From JAJZJT01 sp964610905 (GTDB taxonomy: Bacteria; Actinomycetota; Acidimicrobiia; Acidimicrobiales; RAAP-2): DNA of 64,000 bases. The position numbers and the translations under genes are program-made. The notes beneath the pieces were generated by a model. The model was not told the DNA's origin. It did not search any database and saw only the letters and a program-made list of their open reading frames with translations. This document shows, one piece after another, positions 7,414 through 16,401 of the stretch. Position 1 is the stretch's first letter. The number at the start of each line of letters is the position of its first letter. Location: assembly GCA_964610905.1 (NCBI GenBank), contig CAZSYT010000002.1:50875-114874 (forward strand), written 5' to 3'.

Positions 7414-8716
7414 CTCCGGGGCACCTCCCGCCACGGCCGGCCCCGCCACGGGTCGGGCTCGCGGGCAGGTCGAGCACCCGCTCCGCCACGATGTTCTTGT
7501 TGACCTCGGTGGTCCCGCCCTCGATGGTGTTGGCCCGGCTGCGCAACATCCCCCTGACCTCGTGCGGGAGCGACGCCGCCCACGAGCCCTCACCGGCTGG
7601 CCAGGCCGTGCCCGCCGAGCCCAGGACGTCCACGGCCACGAGCTGGATCCGCTGGTTGAGCTCGCCCTGGTGGACCTTGCCGATCGAGCTCTCGGGACCG
7701 GGGGGGCGGCCGGCGCGCAGGTTCGCCCGGACGCGCAGGTTGGTCCATGCCCGCACCCGCTCCTCGATCCACAGCCGGACGACCTCGTCGCGCCGGACCG
7801 GGTCGTCCCACGCGCCGCGGCGCCCGTCGGCCGCCAGGCGTCGGGCGAGGCGGACGAGGTGGTCGGCCCCCGAGCCGCCGATCCGGTCGACGCCGCCGGA
7901 CCCGGACCCCGACACCATCTGGCGCTCGCCCGACAGGGTGGCGCCGGCCACGGTCCACCCGGAGCCGACCTCCCCCACCCGTTCGGCGTCGGGCACCCGG
8001 GCACCGTCGAGGAACACCTCGTTGAAGTCGACCTCACCACCCAGGTGACGCAGGGGGCGCACCACGACGCCCGCCTGGCGCAGGTCGACGAGGAAGTAGG
8101 TGAGGCCCGCCCGCTTGGGCACGTCGGGGTCGGTGCGGGCGAGCAGAACGGCGTGGGTGGCCAGGTGCGCCCAGGTCGTCCACACCTTCTGGCCGGTCAC
8201 CACCCAGTCGTCGCCGTCACGCTCGGCGCGCGTGGCGAGCGAGGCGAGGTCCGAGCCCGAACCCGGCTCGCTGAACAGCTGGCACCAGACCTCTTCGTTG
8301 CGGACGATGGGTGGGAGGTAGCGCAGCCGCTGCGCCTCGGTGCCGTGGGCGAACAGCGCCGGCGCGGCGAGGTTGAGCCCGAGGGGGTTGAGCCGACCGA
8401 GGTTGTAGGGCCGCAGCTCCTCCTCGACCCGCCGGGCCACGGCGGGCGGGAGGTCGAGGCCCCCGTAGGCCACCGGCCACGTGGGCGCCACCAGGCCGGA
8501 CGCTCCGAAGATGGGGTACCAGGCCTCGTAGTCGGCTCGGGAGCGCACCGTGCGCACCTCGGCCGGGCCTCCCCGGCGTCCCGCCGCCACCCAGGCGGCC
8601 GGCACGCGGTGGGCGACCCACTCCCGCACGACGTCGAGCACGGCGTCGACCGGCGCGTCGGCCGAGACGGCCAGACGCCCCTCGAGCGGGCCAGTGGCGG
8701 CGTCGGCCACGGTCAC
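7410..8716 (-). CDS. Acyl-CoA dehydrogenase, with probable single-base deletion near the 3' end
   Basis: FAD-dependent acyl-CoA dehydrogenase of about 435 residues, starting at a GTG that overlaps the preceding crotonase stop (GTGA). Landmarks are EVWCQLFSEPGSGSDLASLA, DDWVVTGQKVWTTWAHLATH, EVDFNEVFLDGARVPDAERV and the C-terminal NTIEGGTTEVNKNIVAERVL. As written the frame has no stop and would run on through the next gene. Adding one C to the CCC run at 7463-7465 changes the end to LPREPDPWRGRPWREVPRS and a TGA at 7410 overlapping the next start, exactly the family norm. An indel (sequencing or real) is therefore likely. It oxidises an acyl-CoA to the enoyl-CoA; substrate unknown. Confidence 0.85.
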
Positions 8717-9567
8717 CGTCCCGAGAACCGCGGAGGGCGCTTGTCGACGAAGGCCGCCAGCCCCTCGCGGAAGTCCTCGCTGCGCGAGGAGAGCTCCATG
8801 GCCAGCGCCTCGTGCTGGAGGTGCTCGTCGAGCGACGCCGTGGCGCCGGCGTGCAGCAACCACTTGCCGAGCCCGACGGCGACGGTCGGCGCGGCGACCA
8901 GCCGCTCGACCAGTGCGTCGACCTCGGCGTCGAGCTCGGTCGAGGGCACCGCCCGGTGGACCATCCCCCACTCGGCAGCCTCCGCCCCGCTCACGGCCCG
9001 TCCGAGCAGGAGCATCTCGCGGGCCCGCACCTCGCCGACCCGGCGAGGCAGGAGCCACGTTCCCCCGCTGTCGGGCGTGAAGCCTCGCTGGGCGAAGGGC
9101 TCCCACAGCCGGGCGTCTGCGTCGACGACGGCGAAGTCCGCTGCGAGCACCAGGTGGAGACCGATCCCCGCCGCCCAGCCCCGTACGCTGCAGACGACCG
9201 GGGTCTGGGTCGTGCAGAGCACCTCGATCAGGCGGTGGGCCGCCGACGGGAGCCGCCGCTGGATGCTGCCCACCCGGGGGCGCTGCGCACCCGATCCCGC
9301 GTTGCGTCCGACGATGTCGAACCCGGCGCAGAAGTGCTCGCCTGCGCCACGCACGACGACCACCCGGACCGACTCGTCGGAGCCCGCTTCGGTCAACGCT
9401 TCGGTCATCGCGGCAACGACGGGGTCGGTCAGGGCGTTGCGCTTGTCCGGGCGGTCGAGCTCGAGCTCGAGCAGGGCGCCCCGCCGGGCCACCCGGAGAC
9501 CGGGCACCGACAGGCGGACGACCGCCCCGTCCCCCGTCGGCACGACCTCGTCCGGACCGGGGGGCAC
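8713..9567 (-). CDS. Enoyl-CoA hydratase/isomerase family protein
   Basis: 284-residue single-domain crotonase. Motifs: LELELDRPDKRNALTDPVVA, GAGEHFCAGFDIVGRN, TPVVCSVRGWAAGIGLHLVL (oxyanion hole and core), QRGFTPDSGGTWLLPRRVG and the C-terminal FREGLAAFVDKRPPRFSGR. The first classic glutamate is replaced by His (GIGLHL), and PDSGG resembles isomerase-type members with one acidic residue. Double-bond isomerisation or another crotonase reaction is as likely as hydration. The GTG start at 9567 follows the dehydratase stop by one base, with GGGGAGG overlapping that gene's end, so the genes are tightly coupled. Confidence 0.9.
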   Translation of the reverse strand: MPPGPDEVVPTGDGAVVRLSVPGLRVARRGALLELELDRPDKRNALTDPVVAAMTEALTEAGSDESVRVVVVRGAGEHFCAGFDIVGRNAGSGAQRPRVGSIQRRLPSAAHRLIEVLCTTQTPVVCSVRGWAAGIGLHLVLAADFAVVDADARLWEPFAQRGFTPDSGGTWLLPRRVGEVRAREMLLLGRAVSGAEAAEWGMVHRAVPSTELDAEVDALVERLVAAPTVAVGLGKWLLHAGATASLDEHLQHEALAMELSSRSEDFREGLAAFVDKRPPRFSGR

Positions 9568-9568
9568 C

Positions 9569-10820
9569 TCACACCTCCCCGTACCGGAGGCTGATGGCGG
9601 CGAGCGCCTGCTGCAGGTCGGTCGCCTCGCCGGGGGGCTCGGGGAGGCGGACCGGTCCGTGCTCACGGGACGGCAGCAGGACGGTGGCGTTGCCGGGAGT
9701 GGTGGGCTCCCCGCGCTGGTTGGTGACCGACAGCTCGACGTCGACCGCCGGGCGGTCGCCCTCGGCCAGGTAGGCACGGGTCACCGTCCCCTGCAACCAC
9801 TGCGTGTCGCCCACGTAGTTGAACCGGCGGAACTCGCACTCGAGCTTCCACAGCCAGGCGTCGTCCCCCATCCAGTCGGTGCAGAGGTGGACGAGCCAGG
9901 TCTCGCGCATCCGCCCGTAGTCGAAGGTGGTCGGGTTCCCGCTGCGGCGGGCGAACGCGGGGTCCCAGTGGACCCGCTGCATGACGTCGGGGACGTTCAG
10001 CTCGTCGCGGTGGAAGAACCGCGGGATGCGGGTGCGGTTGCGCCAGGCAAGGCGGAGCGGCTTCACCCCGTAGAGGCCCATGCCCATCCCCACGTGCCAG
10101 CAGACGATGTCCGTCACCGTCAGCGGCCCCTTCACCATGGGACCGACCACGTCGCCCACGGCCACGTCCTCGAAGAACCGGGGCTCGGGCCCGCGGCGAC
10201 GCTCGGCCGCGTACTGCGCCTCGATGGCGGCGATCTCGTCGTCGACATAGGGGCGGACCTCGACGGCCTCGTACTTCCTCCGTGCCCGGGCCTCGGTCCG
10301 CTCGGTCCGGATCATGAGCCGGTACTGGGCCGACAGGAGCGGTCCTCCGGTCTCGCGGAAGACCTGGGCGGTCCACTCGTGGACGGCGCGGCCGGCGAAC
10401 TCGCTCTGCTTGTCGAGGACGCCGACGAGGGCGTTGCGCCGGGACACCCTGCGGTCGGGGCGAAGCGGCGCCCACCACTCGCGGGCGCTCGCCGAGTAGA
10501 AGGCGTGCACCCCGCGCAGCGGGTCACCCCGCATCAGGTCTGCGTGCTCGGCGGCCACTTCCACGACCTCGTCCTCGCCGATGAGGCTGTCGCCGCCCAC
10601 CAGGGCCGGCGACGCGAGGGGGCCGCCCCAGACCGTGCCCCGGCCGTAGTCGGGGTCGCACCACAGGGGGTTGTCGTCGCCGTAGGCCTCGGCCACGTGC
10701 CGGAAGGCGTCCGTCCCCGGGCTCGTGTAGTGGGGCGGCACCGGGTGCGGCTCGGGGATGCCGATGCGGGAGCGCAGGCGGTCGACGGCCTCGTCGGTGA
10801 TCGTTCCCTCGCTGCCCATG
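9569..10820 (-). CDS. Acyl dehydratase, tandem hotdog (FAS1-like/MaoC) protein
   Basis: About 416 residues with an N-terminal FAS1-like dehydratase segment (DNPLWCDPDYGRGTVWGGPL, residues about 45-70) and a second hotdog region (FFEDVAVGDVVGPMVKGPLT, then FDYGRMRETWLVHLCTDWMG, residues about 210-330). Such proteins hydrate enoyl-CoAs in side-chain or branched-acid catabolism. The ATG at 10820 is chosen because a perfect TATAAT ends nine bases before it, implying an essentially leaderless mRNA; in-frame starts at 10828 and 10843 would overlap the promoter. It is the first gene of the operon running down to 4290. Confidence 0.86.
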
Positions 10821-10840
10821 ACGCGCATATTATATGTAAT
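10821..10840. promoter_or_regulatory. AT-rich bidirectional promoter with palindrome CATATTATATG
   Basis: The 11-bp palindrome at 10826-10836 gives TATAAT on the minus strand (10834-10829), nine bases before the dehydratase ATG. On the plus strand TATTAT sits about 50 bases before GTG 10883. The 16-mer ACGCGCATATTATATG is repeated exactly at 32899-32914 before the Liv-type permease. It stands out sharply from GC-rich surroundings. Confidence 0.75.
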
Positions 10841-10950
10841 CACGCTCGCTGACCCCGGCGAGCAGGGCGAGGAGGGGACCGGGTGCGGACCAGCGCCGAA
10901 GGGACACCGGGCGCGACCGGTGCCGGCAGTGCACCCGAGGCAGGCTCCCG

Positions 10951-11187
10951 GGCCGGCAACGACCGGGCCGGCAACGACCGGGCCGGCAACGACCGGGCCG
11001 GCAACGACCGGGCCGGCAACGACCGGGCCGGCNNNNNNNNNNNNNNNNNNNNNNNNNNNNNNNNNNNNNNNNNNNNNNNNNNNNNNNNNNNNNNNNNNNN
11101 NNNNNNNNNNNNNNNNNNNNNNNNNNNNNNNNCGGCAACGACCGGGCCGGCAACGACCGGGCCGGCAACGACCGGGCCGGCAACGAC
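10951..11187. repeat. 15-bp tandem repeat (RAGND-coding) interrupted by assembly gap
   Basis: The unit GGCCGGCAACGACCG occurs five full times plus a part before the N run, and about three and a half times after it. In the plus frame it encodes Arg-Ala-Gly-Asn-Asp repeats. Upstream, GAGGAGG precedes GTG 10883 (MRTSAEGTPG...), which runs in frame into the repeat. After the gap the same RAGND phase runs in frame into VYIHEFIDITKQN. The repeat may therefore be coding, forming a disordered N-terminal tail of the next protein. True copy number is unknown. Confidence 0.85.
11033..11132. other. Assembly gap, 100 N
   Basis: Exactly 100 undetermined bases inside a 15-bp tandem array, the usual placeholder for a gap of unknown size. 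The array has probably collapsed, so reading frame and distance across it cannot be trusted. Confidence 0.99.
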
Positions 11188-11190
11188 AAG

Positions 11191-11928
11191 GTGTACATCC
11201 ACGAGTTCATCGACATCACCAAGCAGAACCGGGCCCGCTACATGCACCACATGACGGCGAACTGGAGCCCCATCGCCCAGCAGGAACGGGGGCAGCTCTG
11301 CTTCGGGGTCTGGGGCGTCGTGGGATCGACCGGCCGCTGGCCGGCGGTGGTCAACCTGTGGGAGGAGGACGGCTGGGCCGGGCTCGCCTCCTCGTTCGGC
11401 CACGAGCTCGGGCACGCCGACCTGCAGGACCCTGCGCTCGCCCGGTGGTGGGCAGCAGCGGCCGACCTGCGCTCGGGGGGGACCGACCGGCTGCTCGTGC
11501 CGGCGGCGTGGTCCCCTACCGTCACCGAGCTGTGCGACCGGGGGGCGGGGGGCGTCGCCTACGCCCACGACCAGGTGCGGGTGCCGCCCGGCTCGGTCGC
11601 CGACTACCTCGAGCTCGCCCGCGACGAGGCCGGCCCCTTCTACCAACGCTTCGGGTGGGAGCTCACCGGTGCCTGGGAGACGGCGATGCGCAACGACGAC
11701 GAGGCGTTCGTGCTGTGGTCGATCCCGACGTGGGAGCAGTGGGGCGAGGCGCAGCGCTGCCTCCACGGGACCTCGGACGGTGCCGCCTGGCGGGAGCGCC
11801 ACCGCTCGAAGGTCGACGACGTCCGGCGTGTCCTCCTCGTGGACGCCCCGCTCAGCCCGCTGCGCACCGGGCGCCAGCCCTCCCGCGACGACCGCGACGA
11901 CCGCGACGACCGCTGGAGCGAGACCTGA
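11191..11928 (+). CDS. NIPSNAP-like hypothetical protein (start uncertain)
   Basis: 245 codons from the first possible start after the gap (GTG 11191, MYIHEFIDITKQNRARYMHH). The fold looks like a duplicated ferredoxin-like alpha/beta barrel of the NIPSNAP type: YIHEFIDITKQNR...FGVWGVVGSTGRWPAVVNLW in the first half and VADYLELARDEAGPFYQRFG...AFVLWSIPTWEQWGEAQRCL in the second. The C-terminus has RDD repeats (9-bp repeat). No ribosome site precedes 11191. A well-placed GAGGAGG-GTG at 10883 with an AT-rich promoter before it suggests the real protein starts there and includes the RAGND repeats. It is divergent from the dehydratase operon and presumably co-regulated. Function unknown. Confidence 0.6.
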   Translation: MYIHEFIDITKQNRARYMHHMTANWSPIAQQERGQLCFGVWGVVGSTGRWPAVVNLWEEDGWAGLASSFGHELGHADLQDPALARWWAAAADLRSGGTDRLLVPAAWSPTVTELCDRGAGGVAYAHDQVRVPPGSVADYLELARDEAGPFYQRFGWELTGAWETAMRNDDEAFVLWSIPTWEQWGEAQRCLHGTSDGAAWRERHRSKVDDVRRVLLVDAPLSPLRTGRQPSRDDRDDRDDRWSET

Positions 11929-11945
11929 CGCGCCGCCCGCACCTC

Positions 11946-11961
11946 CGGGCCGTCGGGCCCG
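11946..11961. terminator. Candidate hairpin between convergent genes
   Basis: CGGGCC-GTCG-GGCCCG is a 6-bp GC stem with a 4-base loop, inside a longer imperfect GCCGCC/GGCGGC pairing. It lies between the convergent genes ending at 11928 and 11986. There is no U-tract, as is common in such GC-rich genomes. Confidence 0.45.
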
Positions 11962-11985
11962 AAGGGGTCGGCGGCAGTGGGAGGC

Positions 11986-13440
11986 TCAGGACGACGAGGT
12001 GCCCTCGGGCGCTCGGGCTAGCCCGGCGGCCAACTGCTGCCGGAGCACCTTGCCCACCTCGCTGCGAGGCAGCTCCTCCGCCCGGTGGAAGGCCACGGGC
12101 ACCTTGTAGGGAGCGAGGTGCTCGCGGCACACGGCGACGAGCTCGTCGTCGGAGGCGTCGCCGACGACGACGGCGACCGGCACCTGGCCGAGGCGCTCGT
12201 CGGGCAGGCCGACCACGGCGGCCTCGCGCACCCCGGCGGCGAGGCACAGCACCTCTTCGACCTGCTCGGGGAAGACCTTGTTGCCGCCCCGGTTGATGAG
12301 GTCGGACGTCCGTCCCTCTATCCACACGAAGCCCTCGGCGTCCACCCGGGCGTGGTCGCCGGTGCGGAGGTAGCCGTCGTCGTCCAGCCGGTCGGCGAGC
12401 GAGGCACCCCCGGCGTAGCCGACCGCCATGCGCGGCGGGCGCACCAGGAGCTCCCCCACCGAGCCTTCGGGCACGTGCTCGCCGTTCTCGCCCACCACCC
12501 GGATCGAGACGCCGGGGTGCGGCCGCCCCACTGCACCGAGCTTGTCCGGGTGCTCGCGTGCGTCGGCGGCGGTCCAGCCGATCACCTCCCCGACCTCGGC
12601 CTGGCCGTACCCGTTGAGGACGGTCACGCCGAAGCGGTCCATGAAGCGTCGGGCGGCGAGCGGCGAGAGCGGGGCCGTGATGCTGCGGACGTAGCGGAGC
12701 GGGGCGAGGTCGGTGACCGCCGGGTCGTCGGCCAGCATGACCATCGCCGCCGGCGGCAGGACCGTCGATCGGATCCGGTGCCGGTGGACGAGCTCGGCGA
12801 ACTCCGCGGTGGCGAAACGGGCCATGAGGACGACGGCGGCACCGGCCCGGAGCCCGAAGCACACGTTGTAGATGCCCGCGTTCAGGGCCACCGACACTGG
12901 GACCAGGTTGGGTGTCGGCTCGCCCTGCGAGCCGCCCGACCCCGCCGAGGACGTCCCGCCCCGCAGGGGGCCGAGCACCCGGTCGAGGAGCTCGAGGTAG
13001 CCGTCGTGGGTCTGCAGGATGGCCTTGGGTGGCCCGGTCGTCCCCGACGTCCACGTGACGAAGGCGACGTCGTCCCCGTGGCGCACCGGCCGCGGCAGCG
13101 GTGTGACGCCCGACGCGTCCACGAGGGCGGCGGGACGCAGGGTGCCGAGGACGCCGTCGAGCTCGGACCCCGGGGCCCGGTCGTTCACCGGGACGAAGAC
13201 GGCGCCGGCCAACCACGTCCCCACCATGGTGGTCACCAGGTCGGGTCCGCTCGGCAACTGGACCGCGACGCCGTGGCCCGGCTGCACGCCGGCCTCGCGC
13301 AGCCGGGTCATCGTGGCGGTGGCCGCCCGACGCGCCGCACCGGCCGTCACCGACCGCTCCACCGTGCACAGCAGGTCGCGGTCGTCGCCGAAGGGGTGGT
13401 CCATCAGCAGGCGGGCGAGGTTGTCGGTCACGGCGGGCAC
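11986..13440 (-). CDS. AMP-forming acyl-CoA ligase (ANL superfamily)
   Basis: 484 residues, somewhat short for the family. It activates a carboxylic acid as acyl-adenylate and then thioester. Motifs in order: P-loop VTWTSGTTGPPKAILQTHDG (about residue 130), VLNGYGQAEVGEVIGWTAAD, the hinge/ATP segment DDGYLRTGDHARVDAEGFVW, EGRTSDLINRGGNKVFPEQV and the C-terminal catalytic lysine in SEVGKVLRQQL. The GTG start at 13440 lies about 20 bases downstream of the AT-rich patch it shares with the divergent ligase operon; no Shine-Dalgarno is visible. The acid substrate cannot be named. Two ligases in divergence suggest two successive or alternative activation steps in one pathway. Confidence 0.92.
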   Translation of the reverse strand: MPAVTDNLARLLMDHPFGDDRDLLCTVERSVTAGAARRAATATMTRLREAGVQPGHGVAVQLPSGPDLVTTMVGTWLAGAVFVPVNDRAPGSELDGVLGTLRPAALVDASGVTPLPRPVRHGDDVAFVTWTSGTTGPPKAILQTHDGYLELLDRVLGPLRGGTSSAGSGGSQGEPTPNLVPVSVALNAGIYNVCFGLRAGAAVVLMARFATAEFAELVHRHRIRSTVLPPAAMVMLADDPAVTDLAPLRYVRSITAPLSPLAARRFMDRFGVTVLNGYGQAEVGEVIGWTAADAREHPDKLGAVGRPHPGVSIRVVGENGEHVPEGSVGELLVRPPRMAVGYAGGASLADRLDDDGYLRTGDHARVDAEGFVWIEGRTSDLINRGGNKVFPEQVEEVLCLAAGVREAAVVGLPDERLGQVPVAVVVGDASDDELVAVCREHLAPYKVPVAFHRAEELPRSEVGKVLRQQLAAGLARAPEGTSSS

Positions 13441-13454
13441 GCATCCGGTTCGGG

Positions 13455-13474
13455 AACAGGTTTACATATAATAT
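13455..13474. promoter_or_regulatory. AT-rich divergent promoter with AACAGGTT element
   Basis: AACAGGTT (13455-13462) is followed by ACATATAATAT; TATAAT at 13467-13472 points toward the plus-strand operon, and TATTAT/TATATG reads toward the minus-strand ligase. AACAGGTT fits the AACnnGTT core of KstR-type sites and recurs in inverted orientation next to the palindrome at 33135-33149. The shared core ATATAATAT links it to promoters near 10.83, 26.58 and 32.9 kb. Confidence 0.7.
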
Positions 13475-13508
13475 CCGTCTTCTGACGACCGACGAGGAGA
13501 TGCCGCCA

Positions 13509-15200
13509 GTGGCCGACCACACCTGGGTCAGCGGAGCAGAGTCCACCATCCCGGAGCTGTTCGAGCGCCGCCTGGCCAGCGACCCCGACGGCGAGTACCT
13601 GGACGTGTGCGGCGTCAAGCTGACGGCCGCCGAGACGATGGCGACGGCGCGGCACCTCGGCGGCGCCCTCGCACGCCTCGGCACCGAGCAGCTCGACCGG
13701 GTGGCGACGCTCGTCGACAACTCCGCCACCGCCCTGCTCTCGTGGGTCGGCACGGTGACGAGCGGCCGGGTCGCCGTCCCCGTCAACACCGCCTACAAGG
13801 GCGAGTACCTCGTCCACCAGCTCGCCGACTCGGGCTCGCGCGTCGTGGTCGTGGCCCGGGGACTGCTCGAGCGCGTCGCGGCCGTGGCCGAGCGGGTGCC
13901 CAACCTCGAGCACGTCGTGGTCGTCGAGGACGCCGACGACGGGTCGGGTCCGGGGCCGGGCACCGGGGCCGGGGGCAGCCCGGCGGGCGGCGAGCTGCCG
14001 GAGCTCGGCCGTCTCGGCGTGCACCACTTCGACGAGCTGGTGGCCTGGGAGGCACCGCCCCCGGCGGTCACCATGCGGCCGGCCGACCTGGCGACCTTCA
14101 TCTACACCGGGGGGACGACCGGCCTGTCCAAGGGCTGCATGCTCAGCCACAACTACCACGAGGCCCTGGCCCGCCAGATCGGCCTCTGCTGGCGTCGCAC
14201 AGCCGACGACGTCGTGTGGACACCGCTCCCCCTGTACCACTTCAACGCGCTGACCACGGTCGTGATCGGGACCCTCGTCTACGGCGGCCGGGGGGCCATC
14301 CATCGGCGGTTCTCGGTGTCGCAGTTCTGGCCCGAGATGAACCGGGTGGGCGCCACCATCACCTCCACGCTGGGGACGATGGCGTACCTGCTGGCCCACG
14401 ACACGGACCGCCCCGAGATGCCTCGGTCGGGCCGGCCCGAGGCCAACACCACCCTGCGCCTGCTGGGCGCGGCGCCCCTGCCGGTCGAGGTCGACCGGGT
14501 CATCCGCTCGCGCTTCGGGGTCGCGACCTTCAGCGGCGCCTACGGGGTGACCGAGGCGAGCCTCGTGTCGTGGCAGCCGCCGGGCACGGAGAACCGGCCC
14601 AACGCGGCGGGCGTCGTGAACGACGAGTACTTCGACGTGCGCGTCTTCGACGACGACGACCGCGAGCTCCCCCCGGGGAGCGACGGCGAGGTCGTGCTGC
14701 GGCCCAAGCGGCCCCACGTGATGTTCGAGGGCTACTGGGGCCGGCCCGAGGAGACGGTGGCCACCACTCGGAACCTCTGGTACCACACCGGCGACATCGG
14801 CCGGATCGACGAGGACGGCTACCTCTACTTCGTGGACCGCAAGGCCGACTACCTGCGCCGTCGGGGCGAGAACATCTCGAGCTTCGAGGTCGAGCGGGTC
14901 CTGATGGGCCACGGGGCGCTCGCCGACGTGGCCGTGCACGCCGTGCCGAGCCCGCTCACCGAGGACGACCTGAAGGTGACCGCCACCGTGAAGGAGGGGG
15001 CGACCGTCACCGAAGAGGATCTGTTCCGCTGGTGCGTCGAGCAGCTCCCCTACTTCGCCCTGCCCCGCTACATCGAGTTCCGAGCCGCCCTCCCCCGGAG
15101 CCCGGTGGGCCGCGTGCTGAAGCGCGAGCTGCGCGACGAGGGCGTGACGGGGGCCACCTGGGACGCCGAGGCGGCGGGCGTCACCTACGAGCGTCGCTGA
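13509..15200 (+). CDS. AMP-forming acyl-CoA ligase (ATP-dependent acyl-CoA synthetase)
   Basis: 563 residues from GTG 13509; GACGAGGAG lies 8-9 bases before that codon, better spaced than for the in-frame ATG at 13500. ANL motifs: FIYTGGTTGLSKGCMLSHNY (P-loop, about residue 200), FSGAYGVTEASLVSWQPPGT, NLWYHTGDIGRIDEDGYLYF, VDRKADYLRRRGENISSFEV and the terminal SPVGRVLKRELRDEGVTG with the catalytic lysine. WTPLPLYHFNAL is typical of the crotonobetaine/steroid-type ligases. It is first gene of an operon with two acyl-CoA dehydrogenases, an SDR and a thiolase, so it probably supplies the CoA ester for that beta-oxidation round. Substrate inferred only in class. Confidence 0.93.
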   Translation: MADHTWVSGAESTIPELFERRLASDPDGEYLDVCGVKLTAAETMATARHLGGALARLGTEQLDRVATLVDNSATALLSWVGTVTSGRVAVPVNTAYKGEYLVHQLADSGSRVVVVARGLLERVAAVAERVPNLEHVVVVEDADDGSGPGPGTGAGGSPAGGELPELGRLGVHHFDELVAWEAPPPAVTMRPADLATFIYTGGTTGLSKGCMLSHNYHEALARQIGLCWRRTADDVVWTPLPLYHFNALTTVVIGTLVYGGRGAIHRRFSVSQFWPEMNRVGATITSTLGTMAYLLAHDTDRPEMPRSGRPEANTTLRLLGAAPLPVEVDRVIRSRFGVATFSGAYGVTEASLVSWQPPGTENRPNAAGVVNDEYFDVRVFDDDDRELPPGSDGEVVLRPKRPHVMFEGYWGRPEETVATTRNLWYHTGDIGRIDEDGYLYFVDRKADYLRRRGENISSFEVERVLMGHGALADVAVHAVPSPLTEDDLKVTATVKEGATVTEEDLFRWCVEQLPYFALPRYIEFRAALPRSPVGRVLKRELRDEGVTGATWDAEAAGVTYERR

Positions 15201-15213
15201 GCGGGCCTCGGTC

Positions 15214-16401
15214 GTGGACCTCCGGCTCACCGACGAGGAACGGCACTGGCGCGACGAGCTGCGCGCCTGGCTCGAGGTCGCCGTCGCCGAGCTGCCCGAT
15301 CCTCCCGACCCCGAGGACTGGCCCGCGCGGCGCGCGTACGACACCGGCTGGCAGCGCCGCCTGTACGACGCGGGCTACGCGGGGGTGTCGTGGCCCGCGT
15401 CCTCCGGCGGCCTCGGAGCGTCGGCGACGCGCGAGCTGCTCTACCTCGAGGAGCTCGAGCGGGCCGGAGCGCCGTACGTGGGCTGCAACTTCGTGGGGAC
15501 GCTGCACGCCGGGCCGACGCTGATCGCCGCCGGCACCCCCGAGCAGCAGACGGCCCACCTGCCCGGCATCCTGCGCGGCGACCACGTGTGGTGCCAGGGC
15601 TTCTCGGAGCCCGAGGCCGGGTCGGACCTCGCGTCCCTGCGCACCCGAGCCGTCCGCGACGGCGACCACTACGTGGTGACGGGACAGAAGGTGTGGACGT
15701 CCCATGCCCACGTCGCCGACTACTGCGAGCTGCTCGTGCGCACCGACCCGGACGCGCCCCGCCATCGAGGCATCACGTGGCTCGTCATGCCGATGGACAG
15801 CCCCGGCGTCGAGCTCCGTCCGCTCCGCACCCTGACCGGGGTGAGCGAGTTCAACGAGGTGTTCCTCGACGAGGTGCGGATCCCCGTCGCCAACCGCGTC
15901 GGCCAGGAGAACGACGGGTGGAAGGTGGCCATGGTCACCTTCTCCTTCGAGCGCGGCACCGCCTTCGTGGGCGAGCTGCTCCGGTCGCAGCTGCTCGTGC
16001 GCGAGCTGGCCACCATCGCCCGCTCGGTTCCCGCCCCCCGCGGCACGGCGTGGGACGACGACGGCGTCCGCCACGAGGTGGCGACGGTCGCCGCCGAGCT
16101 CGAGGGGCTGTGGGCCCTGGCCCGCCGCACGGTGTCGCGGGCCGGACGGGGCATGGACGTGAGCGTCGACGGTTCGGTCTTCAAGCTCGCCTACCACGAG
16201 GCCCGCGAACGCATGGGCGAGGTGGCCATGCGCGTCCTCGGACGTGCCGGACTCGCCCTCGACGACCCGGTGCTCGCCGGAACGGCCGACCACGTCGAGC
16301 AGCGCCTCTACGCGCTCTCGCTCGGCATCGCCGCCGGCACGGCGCAGGTCCAGCGCAACATCGTGGGAGAGCGGGGCCTCGGGCTCCCCCGGGAGCGCTG
16401 A
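15214..16401 (+). CDS. Acyl-CoA dehydrogenase, subunit 1 of an adjacent pair
   Basis: 395 residues. GTG start 13 bases after the ligase stop. Typical FadE features: VWCQGFSEPEAGSDLASLRT, DHYVVTGQKVWTSHAHVADY, GVSEFNEVFLDEVRIPVANR and a C-terminal AQVQRNIVGERGLGLPRER. It lies immediately before a second, divergent acyl-CoA dehydrogenase (stop/start overlap TGATG). This arrangement is known for alpha2beta2 heteromeric enzymes of steroid side-chain degradation (ChsE-type pairs), and I infer a similar heteromer here. FAD binding and transfer to ETF are expected. Confidence 0.92.
   Translation: MDLRLTDEERHWRDELRAWLEVAVAELPDPPDPEDWPARRAYDTGWQRRLYDAGYAGVSWPASSGGLGASATRELLYLEELERAGAPYVGCNFVGTLHAGPTLIAAGTPEQQTAHLPGILRGDHVWCQGFSEPEAGSDLASLRTRAVRDGDHYVVTGQKVWTSHAHVADYCELLVRTDPDAPRHRGITWLVMPMDSPGVELRPLRTLTGVSEFNEVFLDEVRIPVANRVGQENDGWKVAMVTFSFERGTAFVGELLRSQLLVRELATIARSVPAPRGTAWDDDGVRHEVATVAAELEGLWALARRTVSRAGRGMDVSVDGSVFKLAYHEARERMGEVAMRVLGRAGLALDDPVLAGTADHVEQRLYALSLGIAAGTAQVQRNIVGERGLGLPRER

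Noticed and set aside
5063..9106. Giant minus-strand ORF of 1347 codons
   Set aside because: It holds the real acyl-CoA dehydrogenase frame, but its continuation crosses the crotonase genes in a shadow frame; the run-on is explained by a single missing base near 7464.
10951..11187. Possible CRISPR array
   Set aside because: The units follow each other directly with no spacers and are only 15 bases; this is a coding-type tandem repeat.
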